Below, in pieces: positions 53,137 through 63,461 of a DNA stretch of 64,000 nt. The notes under the pieces were generated by a model. That model searched no databases. It was not told the DNA's origin and saw only the letters and a program-made list of their open reading frames with translations. The stretch is from Carboxylicivirga litoralis (GTDB lineage: Bacteria; Bacteroidota; Bacteroidia; Bacteroidales; Marinilabiliaceae), in contig NZ_JAFMVC010000010.1 in NCBI RefSeq assembly GCF_025499605.1, positions 1 to 64,000 of the forward strand, read 5' to 3'. The stretch's first letter is position 1, and each line of letters opens with the position of its first letter. The position numbers and the translations under genes were made by a program.

Positions 53137-54459
53137 ATGAATTGGGAGCAACTATTATCAACCATACGTACCGGACAAGAAGATAAGAAAGAGATAAAAC
53201 ACGACCGCACGCAATTTCAACGCGATTACGACCGCTTGATATTCTCCTCTCCCTTTCGTCGCTTGCAGGATAAAACACAGGTTTTTCCTTTGCCCGGCAG
53301 TGTATTTGTGCACAACCGGCTAACACATAGTCTCGAAGTAGCCAGTGTAGGACGTTCGTTGGGTAATAATATCTCTGCCCGATTACTCAAAGCTGCCATG
53401 GGCAATGCGGATTTGGTAGCTGAGATTGGCTCGGTGGTAGCAGCTGCTTGCCTGGCACACGACCTGGGCAATCCGCCTTTTGGTCATTCGGGCGAAGCCG
53501 CCATTGGACATTATTTTACCAACGGCGACGGTTTGAAGTTTAAGGAGGAACTCACTTCTTCTCAATGGACCGATATCACCCGTTTCGAAGGTAATGCCAA
53601 TGCCTTGCGCATGCTCACTCACGCCTTTAAAGGCCGTCGCAAAGGTGGGTTTGCCATGACTTATACCACCATTGCTTCTATCCTTAAATACCCTTACGAA
53701 TCGGGTATAGGCCTGAAGAAATACGGCTATTTCCAATCGGAGAAAACGACTTTTCAGCACATTGCCAACACACTTGGCTTAAAACTAATTGACGAAGAAA
53801 AAGGGATATATGCCCGCCATCCGCTGGTTTACCTGGTTGAAGCTGCCGATGATATTTGTTACCAGGTAATGGATATTGAAGATGCCCACAAGCTGAAAAT
53901 CCTTTCCTACGAAGAAACATATGATTTACTAACCGGCTTTTTCGATAAAAAGAAGGAAGCTCATGAGTTCACTAAGATTGAGGAAATATTCAATGACGTG
54001 ACGGATAAGAATGAGCAGATGGCCTTTTTACGTGCTAAAGTCATTGGCAAACTGGTTGGCCTTTGCACGGAAATATTCTGGAATAATCATCAAACCATTC
54101 TTGAAGGGCAGTTTAAAGGTGGCTTAATCGATCACCTGACAGGTACCGAATTGGAAGCGATGGAAACATGCAAAACAACCGCCTTTAAACGCATCTACAA
54201 ACATCCTTCTGTGGTTGAGATTGAGATAGCCGGATATCGCATATTGGGTACATTGCTCGAAGAGTTTATAAAAGCGGTTACCAACCCGAAGGATTTCTAC
54301 TCAAAAATGCTATTACCTTTTATTCCAGAGCAGTTTACAACAGATGAAGAGACGCCACTTTACGAGAAAATACAATCAGTATTGGATTTTATCTCGGGTA
54401 TGACCGATGTATATGCCTTGGATTTGTATAAGAAAATTAGTGGTATTGGGCTGAAGTAA
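53137..54459 (+). CDS. dgt: Deoxyguanosinetriphosphate triphosphohydrolase
   Basis: A 440-residue HD-domain dNTPase that cleaves dGTP to deoxyguanosine and triphosphate. Motifs: FRRLQDKTQVF (40-50), HNRLTHSLEVASVGRSLG (59-76), the HD pair at 108-109 in AHDLGNPPFGHSGE, and EAADDICYQVMDIEDA (about 229-244) with the remaining metal Asp. The chosen ATG at 53137 gives MNWEQLL; a GTG two codons earlier (53131) is also possible. It is flanked by repeat-rich gaps on both sides. Confidence 0.93.
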   Translation: MNWEQLLSTIRTGQEDKKEIKHDRTQFQRDYDRLIFSSPFRRLQDKTQVFPLPGSVFVHNRLTHSLEVASVGRSLGNNISARLLKAAMGNADLVAEIGSVVAAACLAHDLGNPPFGHSGEAAIGHYFTNGDGLKFKEELTSSQWTDITRFEGNANALRMLTHAFKGRRKGGFAMTYTTIASILKYPYESGIGLKKYGYFQSEKTTFQHIANTLGLKLIDEEKGIYARHPLVYLVEAADDICYQVMDIEDAHKLKILSYEETYDLLTGFFDKKKEAHEFTKIEEIFNDVTDKNEQMAFLRAKVIGKLVGLCTEIFWNNHQTILEGQFKGGLIDHLTGTELEAMETCKTTAFKRIYKHPSVVEIEIAGYRILGTLLEEFIKAVTNPKDFYSKMLLPFIPEQFTTDEETPLYEKIQSVLDFISGMTDVYALDLYKKISGIGLK

Positions 54460-54479
54460 CCTGAGACAACGAATGGTGC

Positions 54480-54680
54480 TACTGGCTGAAGCCAGTTAAC
54501 ATTAATATGCCTTTCTTTCCACAGTTTTCATTAATTATTATCGGTAAGATAGAGCTCTCTGTTTTTGTCGAGAAAACGATATGAATCTATACACTTAAAT
54601 ACGACATAGCATTAAGTGTTAATTATTAAAGTAAAATATACTGAAAAGAATTTACATACTGGCTTTAGCCGAAAAAGCTG
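54480..54680. repeat. Short palindrome-rich gap
   Basis: actggctgaagccagt at about 54481-54496 is self-complementary, and a related tactggctttagccg copy lies near 54658-54672 in the opposite sense. They may be ends of a degenerate element. Otherwise the gap is A/T-rich. Confidence 0.3.
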
Positions 54681-54681
54681 A

Positions 54682-55644
54682 TTAATCAGGTAATTTTAGA
54701 ACTTCTTTAGGCAAAATGCCTTTTACCTTTTTAAACATGGATGAGAATTTGGAAAGATTTTGATAGCCTAAATCATAACCGACTTCCATTACGGAGTAGT
54801 CACCTGATTTAAGTCTTCGGTAGGCCTCATCCATCTTGGCATGTGTATAAAACTGGTAAATCGAACAATCATATAAAGTCTTGAAATCACGCTTCAACTT
54901 CGACACGCTTATACCATATTCAATTGCAATATCTTCAATAACTACTTTCTGCTCTAAGCTGCTTAAAAGCTTTTTCTTAATATTCAACAGACGCTTATAA
55001 TCGTCAGCATGCAGGCCGTTTAAATCATTGGCTACCGCATGATTTTTTGCCATTATCCATAAAGCGGTAAAAGCTTCAAGCCCTCTTGCTATAACCAATG
55101 AACGATTACCAAACTCACTCTCTCTGAAATAAAAAATATCGTCTGTTATCCGTTCTATCTCCTTTGGCAAACTGGCATGATAAGTAATCGGGTTATGATC
55201 ACCAAACAAAGTATGATAGGTTTCGATGGCTTCAGGCATTAACTCCATTAGGGCATCTTTCCGAAACTTAAAGCCAATCGCTTTGAAATTGTGGTTGGCA
55301 GGAAACTCAGTAACCAAAGGGAATAGACCATTATGAGCAAATACACCTTTTGTGGTTCCGGCTTCAACATGTTCCTTTTTCGATGAATAATGACGGGTTA
55401 ATTGCCCTTCTTTAAATATGTTGATGTGAATAAAATCCGGTTCATCATCCGGAATATGCCTGGTCTCTAATATTTTGTTATATAAGCCCTCTGTTACAAC
55501 CAGTTCAATTCCTCTATAAATTTCATAAGTCGTCAGATGACATGCTATCGACGCATTATTAATCGAATAAGTATCTAATGTTCGTTGCCCGCCAAACTTC
55601 TGATGCAAAGCATCAATATAGTTAGTGGCAGGACCTTCTTGCAT
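54682..55644 (-). CDS. AraC-family transcriptional regulator
   Basis: A 320-residue regulator, counted from ATG at 55644 (MQEGPATNYIDALHQK). A longer TTG frame at 55710 was rejected because it adds only a non-conserved stretch. The N-terminal ~200 residues are a variable effector domain. The C-terminal AraC HTH unit has IEDIAIEYGISVSKLKRDFK (about 239-258) and VMEVGYDLGYQNLSKFSSMF (about 290-309) before a KVKGILPKEV end. It is divergent from a mini-lipoprotein gene with a 191-base gap, which it may control (inference). Confidence 0.85.
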   Translation of the reverse strand: MQEGPATNYIDALHQKFGGQRTLDTYSINNASIACHLTTYEIYRGIELVVTEGLYNKILETRHIPDDEPDFIHINIFKEGQLTRHYSSKKEHVEAGTTKGVFAHNGLFPLVTEFPANHNFKAIGFKFRKDALMELMPEAIETYHTLFGDHNPITYHASLPKEIERITDDIFYFRESEFGNRSLVIARGLEAFTALWIMAKNHAVANDLNGLHADDYKRLLNIKKKLLSSLEQKVVIEDIAIEYGISVSKLKRDFKTLYDCSIYQFYTHAKMDEAYRRLKSGDYSVMEVGYDLGYQNLSKFSSMFKKVKGILPKEVLKLPD

Positions 55645-55835
55645 ATTAAGTACTTCTCGCTCCAATCTTGCTGATTTACGATGAATAACTCTAAAAATAA
55701 TGTAATTCAAACTCTAAACAAAACAATCGAAAGAGCTGAATGGGATAGCGCTTGACTTATTTGGGATAAAATACCTCGTTACATCACAACATCTTTGTAA
55801 TGTAAAATTTAATTAATCATTTAAAGTTTTGAGTC

Positions 55836-56027
55836 ATGAAAACATTAAAGTCAATTTTCGCAGTTAGTCTTTTTATTGTCGGTTTAAGTTTAACATCATG
55901 TGGTAGCGATGACAAATACATTGCTCCTGATGGTTCGCCTGAAAATCCAATTTACACCGAGAAACCTGCACATCTTCCCGAAGGAGATGCGGTTCAACCA
56001 CTCCCTCCTGAAATTGCTCCTAAGTAA
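55836..56027 (+). CDS. Mini-lipoprotein
   Basis: A 63-residue lipoprotein with signal peptide and lipobox LTSC (Cys22). The mature ~41 residues are Pro-rich and acidic with no recognised fold. It stands between a divergent AraC gene and a TPR protein. It could be a small outer-membrane lipoprotein or an entry lipoprotein of unknown role. The codon use and signal look real, but function is unknown. Confidence 0.6.
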   Translation: MKTLKSIFAVSLFIVGLSLTSCGSDDKYIAPDGSPENPIYTEKPAHLPEGDAVQPLPPEIAPK

Positions 56028-56173
56028 TTCTATATCTCCGAGTCAATATTCGTGACTCCGTATATACTCTAAGGCTGTCAGTAATTATTACTGGTGGCCT
56101 TTTGTATTTTTCTACTTAACACTTGTTATTCAACTAATGTTTTAGTTAATTTGAGTAACAAAATTGAAATACT

Positions 56174-57460
56174 ATGAACCTTAAGACCCAAATTGCCGGC
56201 ATTACTGCACTTATTATCTGCAGCATCAACAGTATTAATGCACAAAGCGACGTTCAGATTTTGCTGGCCGAATCGCGTTACAACGATGTTATTCAAAAGC
56301 TGTCACCCAAAGCCAACTCGCTATCAGCAACAGATAATTATTACCTCGCCATTGCCTATCAACAAACAGGTTATCCTCATAAAGCCATTGATTGTTTGCT
56401 AAAAGACTCCACTAATTTATCAACTCAACAATTAGATTTATTAAGCCGCAGCTACATGAGCAATGGTAACTATAGCAAAGCTTTACCGATTTGCAAGAAT
56501 CGTTATAATGCAGAACCTAACAACGTGATTAACCTGTTGCGATATGCCGAAATCAATCATTTCTATAAAGATTTTGATGCCAACATTAATTTGCTCGGCA
56601 ATTTCACCAAACACGATTCAACCAATCTAAGCGTTAACACACTTTTAGCCGAAACGTATGAGAAAGCCAAGGTTCCCAACTCTGCCATCTCAATCTACAA
56701 AATGATTTTATCACAGTACCCCGACAATCAAAAGATTGCTGTGCGCTTAGCTAACTTGTATTTAAGACAAAAAATGTATGTTGAGTGCCACGACCTTTGT
56801 GTGCCATATATTGAAAAGCTGGAAAATAACAAAAACTTCCTGCTGATTGCCGGCCTGGCTAATTTCAAAAATGGCTCTAACCACAATGTTCTGGTCATGT
56901 TCCGACGATTGGAGGCACAAGGTGATAGTTCGTTTCTAACCAAGAAGCACCTGGGCATTGCTTCGTATCGATTAGAGAATTATGATAATGCAACTAAATA
57001 TCTGAAATCGGCCTTCAAACTAAAAGATGATGACCCTGAGGTTGCCTTTTTCTTAGGTGCTTCGCTTGGACAATCGAACCAGCCGCAAAATGGGATTATG
57101 TACCTCTATTTAGCCATGGAACTAATTAAGCCATCACCAGTATTGATGGAGAAAACAAATGTTAAACTGGCTATGATTTATTTTGATATGGGGAATTACA
57201 AGCAAGCCATAAATAACTATCACGAGGCTTTTAAATACGATAACAAACCGCAATATTTATATCGTCAGGCTTCTATCTACGATTATCAGCTTAAAGACCC
57301 CAAAAAGGCCAAAGAAATGTACCAATTGTTTATTGATGTACTACCAGAGGAGCTGAACCCTAAGAAAGGCAATGAACGCTATGCTATTAAATTGAAAGAA
57401 GTGGCTGAAAACCGCTTGACAACATTAACTGAAGAAGATTTCTTTAAGAATGGAATATAG
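56174..57460 (+). CDS. Exported TPR-repeat protein
   Basis: A 428-residue protein with a signal peptide of about 23 residues ending INAQ. The rest is built of tetratricopeptide-like helical repeats, for example NYSKALPICKNRYNAEP, NSAISIYKMILSQYPDNQ and NYKQAINNYHEAFKYDNKP. It is probably periplasmic or outer-membrane-associated. The C-terminal ~80 residues contain charged segments and the KDPKKAKEMYQLFIDVLP repeat. The partner is not known; a role in surface assembly is only a guess. Confidence 0.83.
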   Translation: MNLKTQIAGITALIICSINSINAQSDVQILLAESRYNDVIQKLSPKANSLSATDNYYLAIAYQQTGYPHKAIDCLLKDSTNLSTQQLDLLSRSYMSNGNYSKALPICKNRYNAEPNNVINLLRYAEINHFYKDFDANINLLGNFTKHDSTNLSVNTLLAETYEKAKVPNSAISIYKMILSQYPDNQKIAVRLANLYLRQKMYVECHDLCVPYIEKLENNKNFLLIAGLANFKNGSNHNVLVMFRRLEAQGDSSFLTKKHLGIASYRLENYDNATKYLKSAFKLKDDDPEVAFFLGASLGQSNQPQNGIMYLYLAMELIKPSPVLMEKTNVKLAMIYFDMGNYKQAINNYHEAFKYDNKPQYLYRQASIYDYQLKDPKKAKEMYQLFIDVLPEELNPKKGNERYAIKLKEVAENRLTTLTEEDFFKNGI

Positions 57461-57576
57461 TTAGGTCAATAGGTCTTTAGACCAATAGGTCATTAGAAAA
57501 AATAAACTCAAAGAAGATTAGTTATCTTTTGTCTTGAGTTTGTAATCTAATATCTTTAAATCATGAAAAATCTATT

Positions 57577-57616
57577 AAAAAAGCTGCACCGATCTTTATC
57601 AGTGCAGCTTTTTTGA
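57577..57616. terminator. Bidirectional terminator between TPR and tpx genes
   Basis: aaaaaagctgcac and gtgcagctttttt form a strong stem around a short loop, with A- and T-runs on both sides. It ends the TPR gene and tpx, which are convergent. Confidence 0.85.
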
Positions 57617-57641
57617 GAATAAAACTAAACAACTAATTATT

Positions 57642-58139
57642 TTATAAGGCTTTTAAAGCAGCATCATAGTCAGGCTCATTAACAATATCGTCTACCTGCT
57701 CGCTATGCGAAACTTTACCGTTTTCATCAACAACAACAACGGCGCGCGATAATAAACCGGCCAATGGGCCATCCACCATTTTAACACCATAGTTCTGGCT
57801 GAACACCTCGTCTTTGTATTCCGATAAAGACACCACATCATCTAATCCTTCAGCACCACAGAAACGAGCATGTGCAAAAGGAAGATCGCGTGAAACACAA
57901 AGCACAACAGTATTGTCCTGCTTTGAAGCTTCCGCATTAAAACGACGCACCGAAGCTGCACAAACACCTGTATCTACACTTGGGAAAATATTTAAAACAA
58001 CTTTTTTGCCTTTATAATCGGCTAGCGAAACTTCGCTTAAGTCTGTTTTTACTAATGAAAAATCAGGAGCCTCTGCCCCTACTCGTGGAAGATCTCCGGC
58101 TGTACTAACCGGATTTCCTTTAAATGTTATTTTTGCCAT
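57642..58139 (-). CDS. tpx: Thiol peroxidase
   Basis: A 165-residue peroxiredoxin of the Tpx subgroup that reduces hydroperoxides with electrons from thioredoxin. The peroxidatic Cys60 is in [15 protein letters not shown], the resolving Cys94 in ARFCGAEG, and the Arg in VSRDLPFA is in place. The spacing between C60 and C94 matches Tpx. It is cytoplasmic or periplasmic without a visible signal peptide. It is on the minus strand with its own 3' hairpin. Confidence 0.95.
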   Translation of the reverse strand: MAKITFKGNPVSTAGDLPRVGAEAPDFSLVKTDLSEVSLADYKGKKVVLNIFPSVDTGVCAASVRRFNAEASKQDNTVVLCVSRDLPFAHARFCGAEGLDDVVSLSEYKDEVFSQNYGVKMVDGPLAGLLSRAVVVVDENGKVSHSEQVDDIVNEPDYDAALKAL

Positions 58140-58211
58140 TTTGTTCTATAATTTTGTTATGTATGCTAAACAAGGGTTTTGCCCCTTTTGTTTGAGAAAA
58201 AAATAATAAAA

Positions 58212-58241
58212 ATGGCTGAAAACACATCAGTCTTCAGCCAT
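58212..58241 (-). terminator. Intrinsic terminator of the CcsBA gene
   Basis: atggctgaa pairs with ttcagccat across a 12-base loop. On the minus strand it is followed by a T-rich stretch. It lies 35 bases after the CcsBA stop. Confidence 0.75.
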
Positions 58242-58275
58242 CTCTATGATACTGTTATACTTAAATAGTTATTTT

Positions 58276-61200
58276 TTATTCATCTTTTTGCTCTTCAGCC
58301 AGCGCTTTTTGCACCTTGGTTTCATTGTAATAGGCAAAGAAAGAAATTACGCCCACAACCACAATAGTATAATACACGAATGCAGGTATTGGCACCGGAT
58401 CACCTTTGGCATACGAGTGCATGCCTGCCAGGTAATAGTTAACACCCAGGTAAGTCATCAAAACCGAACTAAAGCTGATGACAGACCAGAAATTAAAAGT
58501 CGTTAACCCCTTCATACCCGGTATAAAACGCATGTGCAACACAAAGGCATACACCAAAATAGTGACTGCCGACCAGGTTTCTTTCGGATCCCAACCCCAG
58601 TAGCGTCCCCACGACTCGTTGGCCCAAACACCACCTAGAAAAGCCCCGATGGTTAAGAAGTAAAGACCTATGGTCATCGACATCTCAGCAATTGACGACA
58701 ACTCTTCGATGGTTAAAGAAAAAGCTTTATTGTTTTTAGGCGATTTTACGCCAAACAATATCAAGTTAAGGAATCCTAATAAAGCACCTAAAGCCAGGAA
58801 TCCATAACTAGCGGTAATGATGGCTACGTGTATGGTTAACCAATATGATTTTAATACCGGCACCAGGTTGGTGATTTCCGGATTCATCCAGCTAAGATGC
58901 GCTACCATTAAGATAATACCTGTAAAGAAGGACGAAACAGACAATGCTATAGGGCTTTGTTTGCTGAATAATAAACCGGCCAACAAGGTGCTCCATCCAA
59001 TGTATAACATCGATTCGTAACCATTACTCCAAGGAGCATGACCAGATATATACCAGCGAAGAGCTAAGCCTAAAGTATAGGCAGCAAAAGCCACTACAAT
59101 TAAAATGAAAGCACCTTTCACAATCCATTTAAACTGCCATTTCGGATTTACCAATGTTGTTAACTGGAAAAACAAAAGAATCAATCCCAATACCAGGAAA
59201 TAAGGCATCAGACTCATAAACAATGAACTATTGTTATAGAATATCTCAATCTTTTTCTTGCTTTCTGATGGCAGGATTTCGTTACCATATTTCTTTTGGT
59301 AATCGCCTATAGCCTTTAAATAGGTGGCCTCCTCAACTGTGTTTCCCGATGACAAAGCTTCGAGGTACATACCAAATAAATTACGCACCAATAAGCTGTC
59401 TTCACTAGAGAAACCTTCTGGTTTAGCTCCGGGAGCTAACCAACTGTCCTGCGGATTACCTGGCTGAGGAAAAAGCTTTAAGAAGCTTCCCATCTGAGAC
59501 ATATAAAACACATTTATCTGCTCATCAACCTTAACCGCTTCCTGCTCCAATTTATTACGATAAGCCGGACGCTTACGATAGGAATCCTCCACCAGCTTGC
59601 GGATTTTATACTGACCATTGGCAGTAAAGAAATCTTTGAAAGACGCTTTCTTACCACTAATTTGTAGCATGCCTTTCAGGTCATCGTGCTTAACTGTAAT
59701 CATTGGCATCGTTTGCCAATAGGCAGCATCAATCATCATGCTCAGCACTACTTTATCTGCCGACCAGCCCTTAAATGTGTGGTGCTTGGCCAGCTTGCGG
59801 AGTACTTCACTATTCATGGTGTTAAGCGGCTTCATGCGTCCACCGTTATCCTGTACCCACAATTGACCGAAAGCTTCGGCACTTTCCTGGCTAATGTTAT
59901 GTGGCGGATTTAACTCATTGGCCCATGCTGATGTGCTTAACAAAGTAACTAAAAGCAGAGTCAATGTTTGTTTCTTTTTATAGATCTCCGATGTACGCTT
60001 TATCAACTGGCGGAAACGCGTGTTAGGCGCAACCAGCGCAGCAAACATGCCAAGGCTCAGCAAAAAGTAACCCAAATAAGTTAATAAAGTTCCCCACCAG
60101 TCGCGGTTAACCGACAATATCGTTCCTTTCTCATCCCTATCATACGACGATTGGAAGAATCGATAACCGTGGTAGTTCAATATGTTATTCATAAAAATAC
60201 GTCGATCTTCTTTTAGGCCGGTACGCTCATCAACAAGCGTTACCTCACTGGCAAACGAGCTAGGGCTTTCACTACCCGGATAACGCTCTAATTCAAATTT
60301 ATTTAACTTTAGTGAGAAGGGTATTTGAATAATTTTAGAACCATAGCTCACGCTAAACTGAACACCATCAATCTCTTCGACAAACGCCTTACCTAATACA
60401 TCCTTCTGCCCAAATACAAAAAAGTCTTTACGCTTATCGCCCAACTCGGCCACAAATTTAATCGCATCGGGTAATCCTCTTCCCTGATCACCTTCTACTG
60501 AAACTGGCTCAAGGCCTGCACTTTCCATATAACTGGTCAGTACCATACGCAAGTCTCCAACACTATACAGAACACCATTATACAAGGGATGAATCGAATC
60601 GGCAGCAAAAGTTTGACTTGTCCCGGTTTGCATTTGCATCATTCTGGCCTCAATGGAAGGTTTATAATGCGGCATGCCGTCTTTTATGCTTAAAATAAGT
60701 GCCTGTCCGTCTTCTTTCTCAGGGTTAAAAGCCACACGGTAATCTCCAACTTGCACTTCGTCCCCTTCGAATAGTGTAAACTCTTGGCGCCCTGAAGCAG
60801 CGGATAAAACCAGGTTAATAGCAGGTTGTCCACCCGGCTTTTCTACCGTACGCGACATAGCCTGAGGAATGTAGATATCACTCCTTAGTTTTAATGTTCC
60901 TTTGGGCGTTGAAAAGCTGGCAGAATATTCATTAGGACTAACGATTGAAAACAATACACTTTCTTCATCTGATGCACTATAATCGTTAGCTTTAATTGAA
61001 GCATTCACAAATTGCTCGCTCGATAATATTTCATTCGAAGTGGCTCCTTCTCTAATATGCATCATACCTTCGTAGCCCACATAGCGTGTAACTGCTGCTC
61101 CAATAATGATGATTAAAAAAGCCAAATGAAACACCAAACCAGGTAACTTTTTTGTGCTAAAACTTTTAAACTTTAATAAATTTCCAACCATGTTAATGGT

Positions 61201-61371
61201 CAATAACACAAACACCAACTCAAACCACCAGGCATTATAAACCAATGCTTTAGAGGCATTAGTGCCAAAATCATTTTCTATAAATGTAGCTACTCCAAGC
61301 ACCGCAGCTAAAAAAAGTAATAAACTACCCATCAGCCAATAAGCAGTTAAAAACTCGAATAATTTCTTCAT
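58276..61371 (-). CDS. Fused CcsB (ResB)-CcsA cytochrome c synthetase
   Basis: A 1031-residue membrane protein that fuses ResB/CcsB and CcsA, the two halves of system II cytochrome c maturation. The N-terminal half has several membrane helices around a large periplasmic domain (about 110-430) and the mid part (about 480-700) another periplasmic region. The CcsA part ends in a multi-helix domain with the tryptophan-rich WWD-like motif WGRYWGWDPKETWS (about 921-934) that handles haem. The size is typical of Bacteroidota fusions. It supplies c-type cytochromes for respiration; the TlpA-like redoxin may be its partner. Confidence 0.92.
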   Translation of the reverse strand: MKKLFEFLTAYWLMGSLLLFLAAVLGVATFIENDFGTNASKALVYNAWWFELVFVLLTINMVGNLLKFKSFSTKKLPGLVFHLAFLIIIIGAAVTRYVGYEGMMHIREGATSNEILSSEQFVNASIKANDYSASDEESVLFSIVSPNEYSASFSTPKGTLKLRSDIYIPQAMSRTVEKPGGQPAINLVLSAASGRQEFTLFEGDEVQVGDYRVAFNPEKEDGQALILSIKDGMPHYKPSIEARMMQMQTGTSQTFAADSIHPLYNGVLYSVGDLRMVLTSYMESAGLEPVSVEGDQGRGLPDAIKFVAELGDKRKDFFVFGQKDVLGKAFVEEIDGVQFSVSYGSKIIQIPFSLKLNKFELERYPGSESPSSFASEVTLVDERTGLKEDRRIFMNNILNYHGYRFFQSSYDRDEKGTILSVNRDWWGTLLTYLGYFLLSLGMFAALVAPNTRFRQLIKRTSEIYKKKQTLTLLLVTLLSTSAWANELNPPHNISQESAEAFGQLWVQDNGGRMKPLNTMNSEVLRKLAKHHTFKGWSADKVVLSMMIDAAYWQTMPMITVKHDDLKGMLQISGKKASFKDFFTANGQYKIRKLVEDSYRKRPAYRNKLEQEAVKVDEQINVFYMSQMGSFLKLFPQPGNPQDSWLAPGAKPEGFSSEDSLLVRNLFGMYLEALSSGNTVEEATYLKAIGDYQKKYGNEILPSESKKKIEIFYNNSSLFMSLMPYFLVLGLILLFFQLTTLVNPKWQFKWIVKGAFILIVVAFAAYTLGLALRWYISGHAPWSNGYESMLYIGWSTLLAGLLFSKQSPIALSVSSFFTGIILMVAHLSWMNPEITNLVPVLKSYWLTIHVAIITASYGFLALGALLGFLNLILFGVKSPKNNKAFSLTIEELSSIAEMSMTIGLYFLTIGAFLGGVWANESWGRYWGWDPKETWSAVTILVYAFVLHMRFIPGMKGLTTFNFWSVISFSSVLMTYLGVNYYLAGMHSYAKGDPVPIPAFVYYTIVVVGVISFFAYYNETKVQKALAEEQKDE

Positions 61372-61799
61372 ATTTATATCAATTGGATTTTATAACTAAC
61401 GTGTTCATTATATGGTCTCTTGTGATTAAACAACAAACAAACCGACGCTCAAAATAGTAAATAAGACCAAGAAATCTGAAATTTACAGACATATTTTTCA
61501 CCCTTTCATTAAATAATCATCTAGCACACGTTTAACTTTCACTTTTTCCTGTCGCTATTCTTACCAAGAACTGTTTTGCTACTTATTAGCTGTAAATCAC
61601 ACCTTTTGTGATAACTTAATACTAAAAGAGAAAAGCAATTAATACTATTGAATCAAAACCTAAATCAATCATTCATGATTTCTCATCGTATAATCCTCTA
61701 ACCGGCTTATATATTTCAGTTTTAAATTATTCAGAAATGACAACCTTTTAATGGCATTCTCGTATTGAAAGCCTATTACTAATCTATATTGAGTGTGTT
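61372..61799. other. 428-base intergenic gap without visible genes
   Basis: A/T-rich leader region between the divergent CcsBA and MCP genes. No ORF with a signal of coding and no clear hairpin or -7 box was found here, apart from weak matches. Confidence 0.4.
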
Positions 61800-63353
61800 A
61801 TGAAAATTACAACGAAAATTATTGTTTTTTCGTTAGGGATGTTGTTGATTTTAGCATTGGCTATTACTATTCCATCAAATTACATCAACTATAAAACCCA
61901 ACAGAATGATTTGCTGACTCTAGAAAACCTGCATCGCAATGATTTTGATGAATTAGTGAAGCATGAGGTAGAAACCGTCATTAGCTTATTAGATGAAATT
62001 TATGCCGAAATTGAAACTGACACCCTCAGTTACGAAGAAGGTATAACATTGGCAGCTAACATTGTGCGTGAGTTAAAATATGGCGACGATGGCTACTTCT
62101 GGGTAGATACCAAAGAAGGTATTAATGTGGTGCTATTAGGTAAAAAAGATGTTGAAGGCAAAAGTCGCTGGGATCTCCAGGATGCTAAAGGCAACTATTT
62201 AATCCAGGACATCGTTAAATCAGCTACCACAGGCGATGGTTATACCGAATACTGGTTTCCTCGTCCGGGTGAAACTGAAGCTGCTCCTAAAAGAAGTTAC
62301 GCCGCCTACTTCGAACCTTTTAACTGGGTTGTTGGTACTGGTAATTATATCGATGATATTGACAAAGCCATTGACGCAGAGCACGACATAAAAATGGCCC
62401 AAATGCGCCAAAGCATTGTTACCAGTGTTATCATCACTTTACTTATTTTGATTGTTTTTTCGGGTCTAATCATTTTTGTAGGAAGACGTTTTGCATCCAC
62501 TATCATCGCACTTTCAAAAACTACCGAAGAAATGGCCATTGGTAATTTGATGGTTGATATTCAGAAAACACATAACGATGAGATTGGCACTTTGCAGGAA
62601 TCGCTGGCCAAAACCACCAATAAGCTCAAAGAGATAATGGGCGAGATTATTGAAGGTTCAGGCAACGTATTGGCAGCCAGTGAACAGATGGCTCAATCGG
62701 CCGAGCATATTTCTAACGGAGCTACTTCGCAAGCGGCATCCACCGAAGAAATATCTTCTTCGATTGAAGAGATGGTGTCGAATATACAATCGAATGCCAA
62801 CAATGCTTCGCGCACTGAAGTAACAGCAGGCAAAGCTGAAAAAGGCATTAACGAGCTTCAGGATACCGTTAAGAAAAACCTGGAGGCCATGCAAAGTATT
62901 ACATCAAAAGTAGCAGTAATCAAGGAAATTGCAGTACAAACCAATCTATTGGCCTTAAATGCTTCGGTTGAGGCTGCTCGTGCAGGCGAGGCGGGTCGAG
63001 GATTCTCGGTCGTAGCTGGCGAGGTGCGTAAACTATCGGAGGTAACACAAGCTGCCGCGGGCGATATTGATGAACTATCGGTTAACAGCCTGGAAATTGC
63101 TGAGAAATCGTGGCAAGCCATGGAAGAACTACTGCCAGAGATTGCTAACATCATCCAGATGATTCGGGAGATTTTAGCCTCAAGCAAAGAACAGGAAGCC
63201 GGTGCTAATCATATCAATGGAGCCATTCAATCATTGGTTAGTATTACATCAGAATATTCAGCATCATCCGAAGAAATGGCTTCCAGCTCCGAGGAACTGT
63301 CGCGTCAATCTGAAATGCTAAACGAAACCATCTCATTTTTTAAAATAAAATAG
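61800..63353 (+). CDS. Methyl-accepting chemotaxis protein with Cache sensor
   Basis: A 517-residue chemoreceptor. An N-terminal helix (about 9-27) and a second (about 205-225) flank a periplasmic single-Cache domain; [12 protein letters not shown] (about 96-107) and [17 protein letters not shown] (about 173-189) are typical of that fold. A HAMP domain (about 226-280) joins the signalling hairpin, whose tip is [20 protein letters not shown] (about 379-398). Chemotaxis to a small organic acid or amino-acid type ligand is a common role. The ligand cannot be read. It starts at ATG 61800. Confidence 0.9.
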   Translation: MKITTKIIVFSLGMLLILALAITIPSNYINYKTQQNDLLTLENLHRNDFDELVKHEVETVISLLDEIYAEIETDTLSYEEGITLAANIVRELKYGDDGYFWVDTKEGINVVLLGKKDVEGKSRWDLQDAKGNYLIQDIVKSATTGDGYTEYWFPRPGETEAAPKRSYAAYFEPFNWVVGTGNYIDDIDKAIDAEHDIKMAQMRQSIVTSVIITLLILIVFSGLIIFVGRRFASTIIALSKTTEEMAIGNLMVDIQKTHNDEIGTLQESLAKTTNKLKEIMGEIIEGSGNVLAASEQMAQSAEHISNGATSQAASTEEISSSIEEMVSNIQSNANNASRTEVTAGKAEKGINELQDTVKKNLEAMQSITSKVAVIKEIAVQTNLLALNASVEAARAGEAGRGFSVVAGEVRKLSEVTQAAAGDIDELSVNSLEIAEKSWQAMEELLPEIANIIQMIREILASSKEQEAGANHINGAIQSLVSITSEYSASSEEMASSSEELSRQSEMLNETISFFKIK

Positions 63354-63381
63354 TACTAAAACTCATAGTATCATACATTGT

Positions 63382-63415
63382 AGCAACTTGCACAGCTTGG
63401 TGCTTTTTTGTTGCT
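63382..63415 (+). terminator. Possible terminator after the Cache MCP
   Basis: agcaac and gttgct pair around an inner gcac...gtgc and a T-run. The stem is short and the call is weak. It lies 29 bases after the MCP stop. Confidence 0.35.
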
Positions 63416-63461
63416 TTGCATCGTTTTTTTTATTGGAACATAACTTAGGATAATTATAAAA

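Noticed and set aside
62858-63187. 109-residue minus-strand frame inside the Cache MCP
   Set aside because: Same shadow effect from the conserved signalling tip of the receptor.
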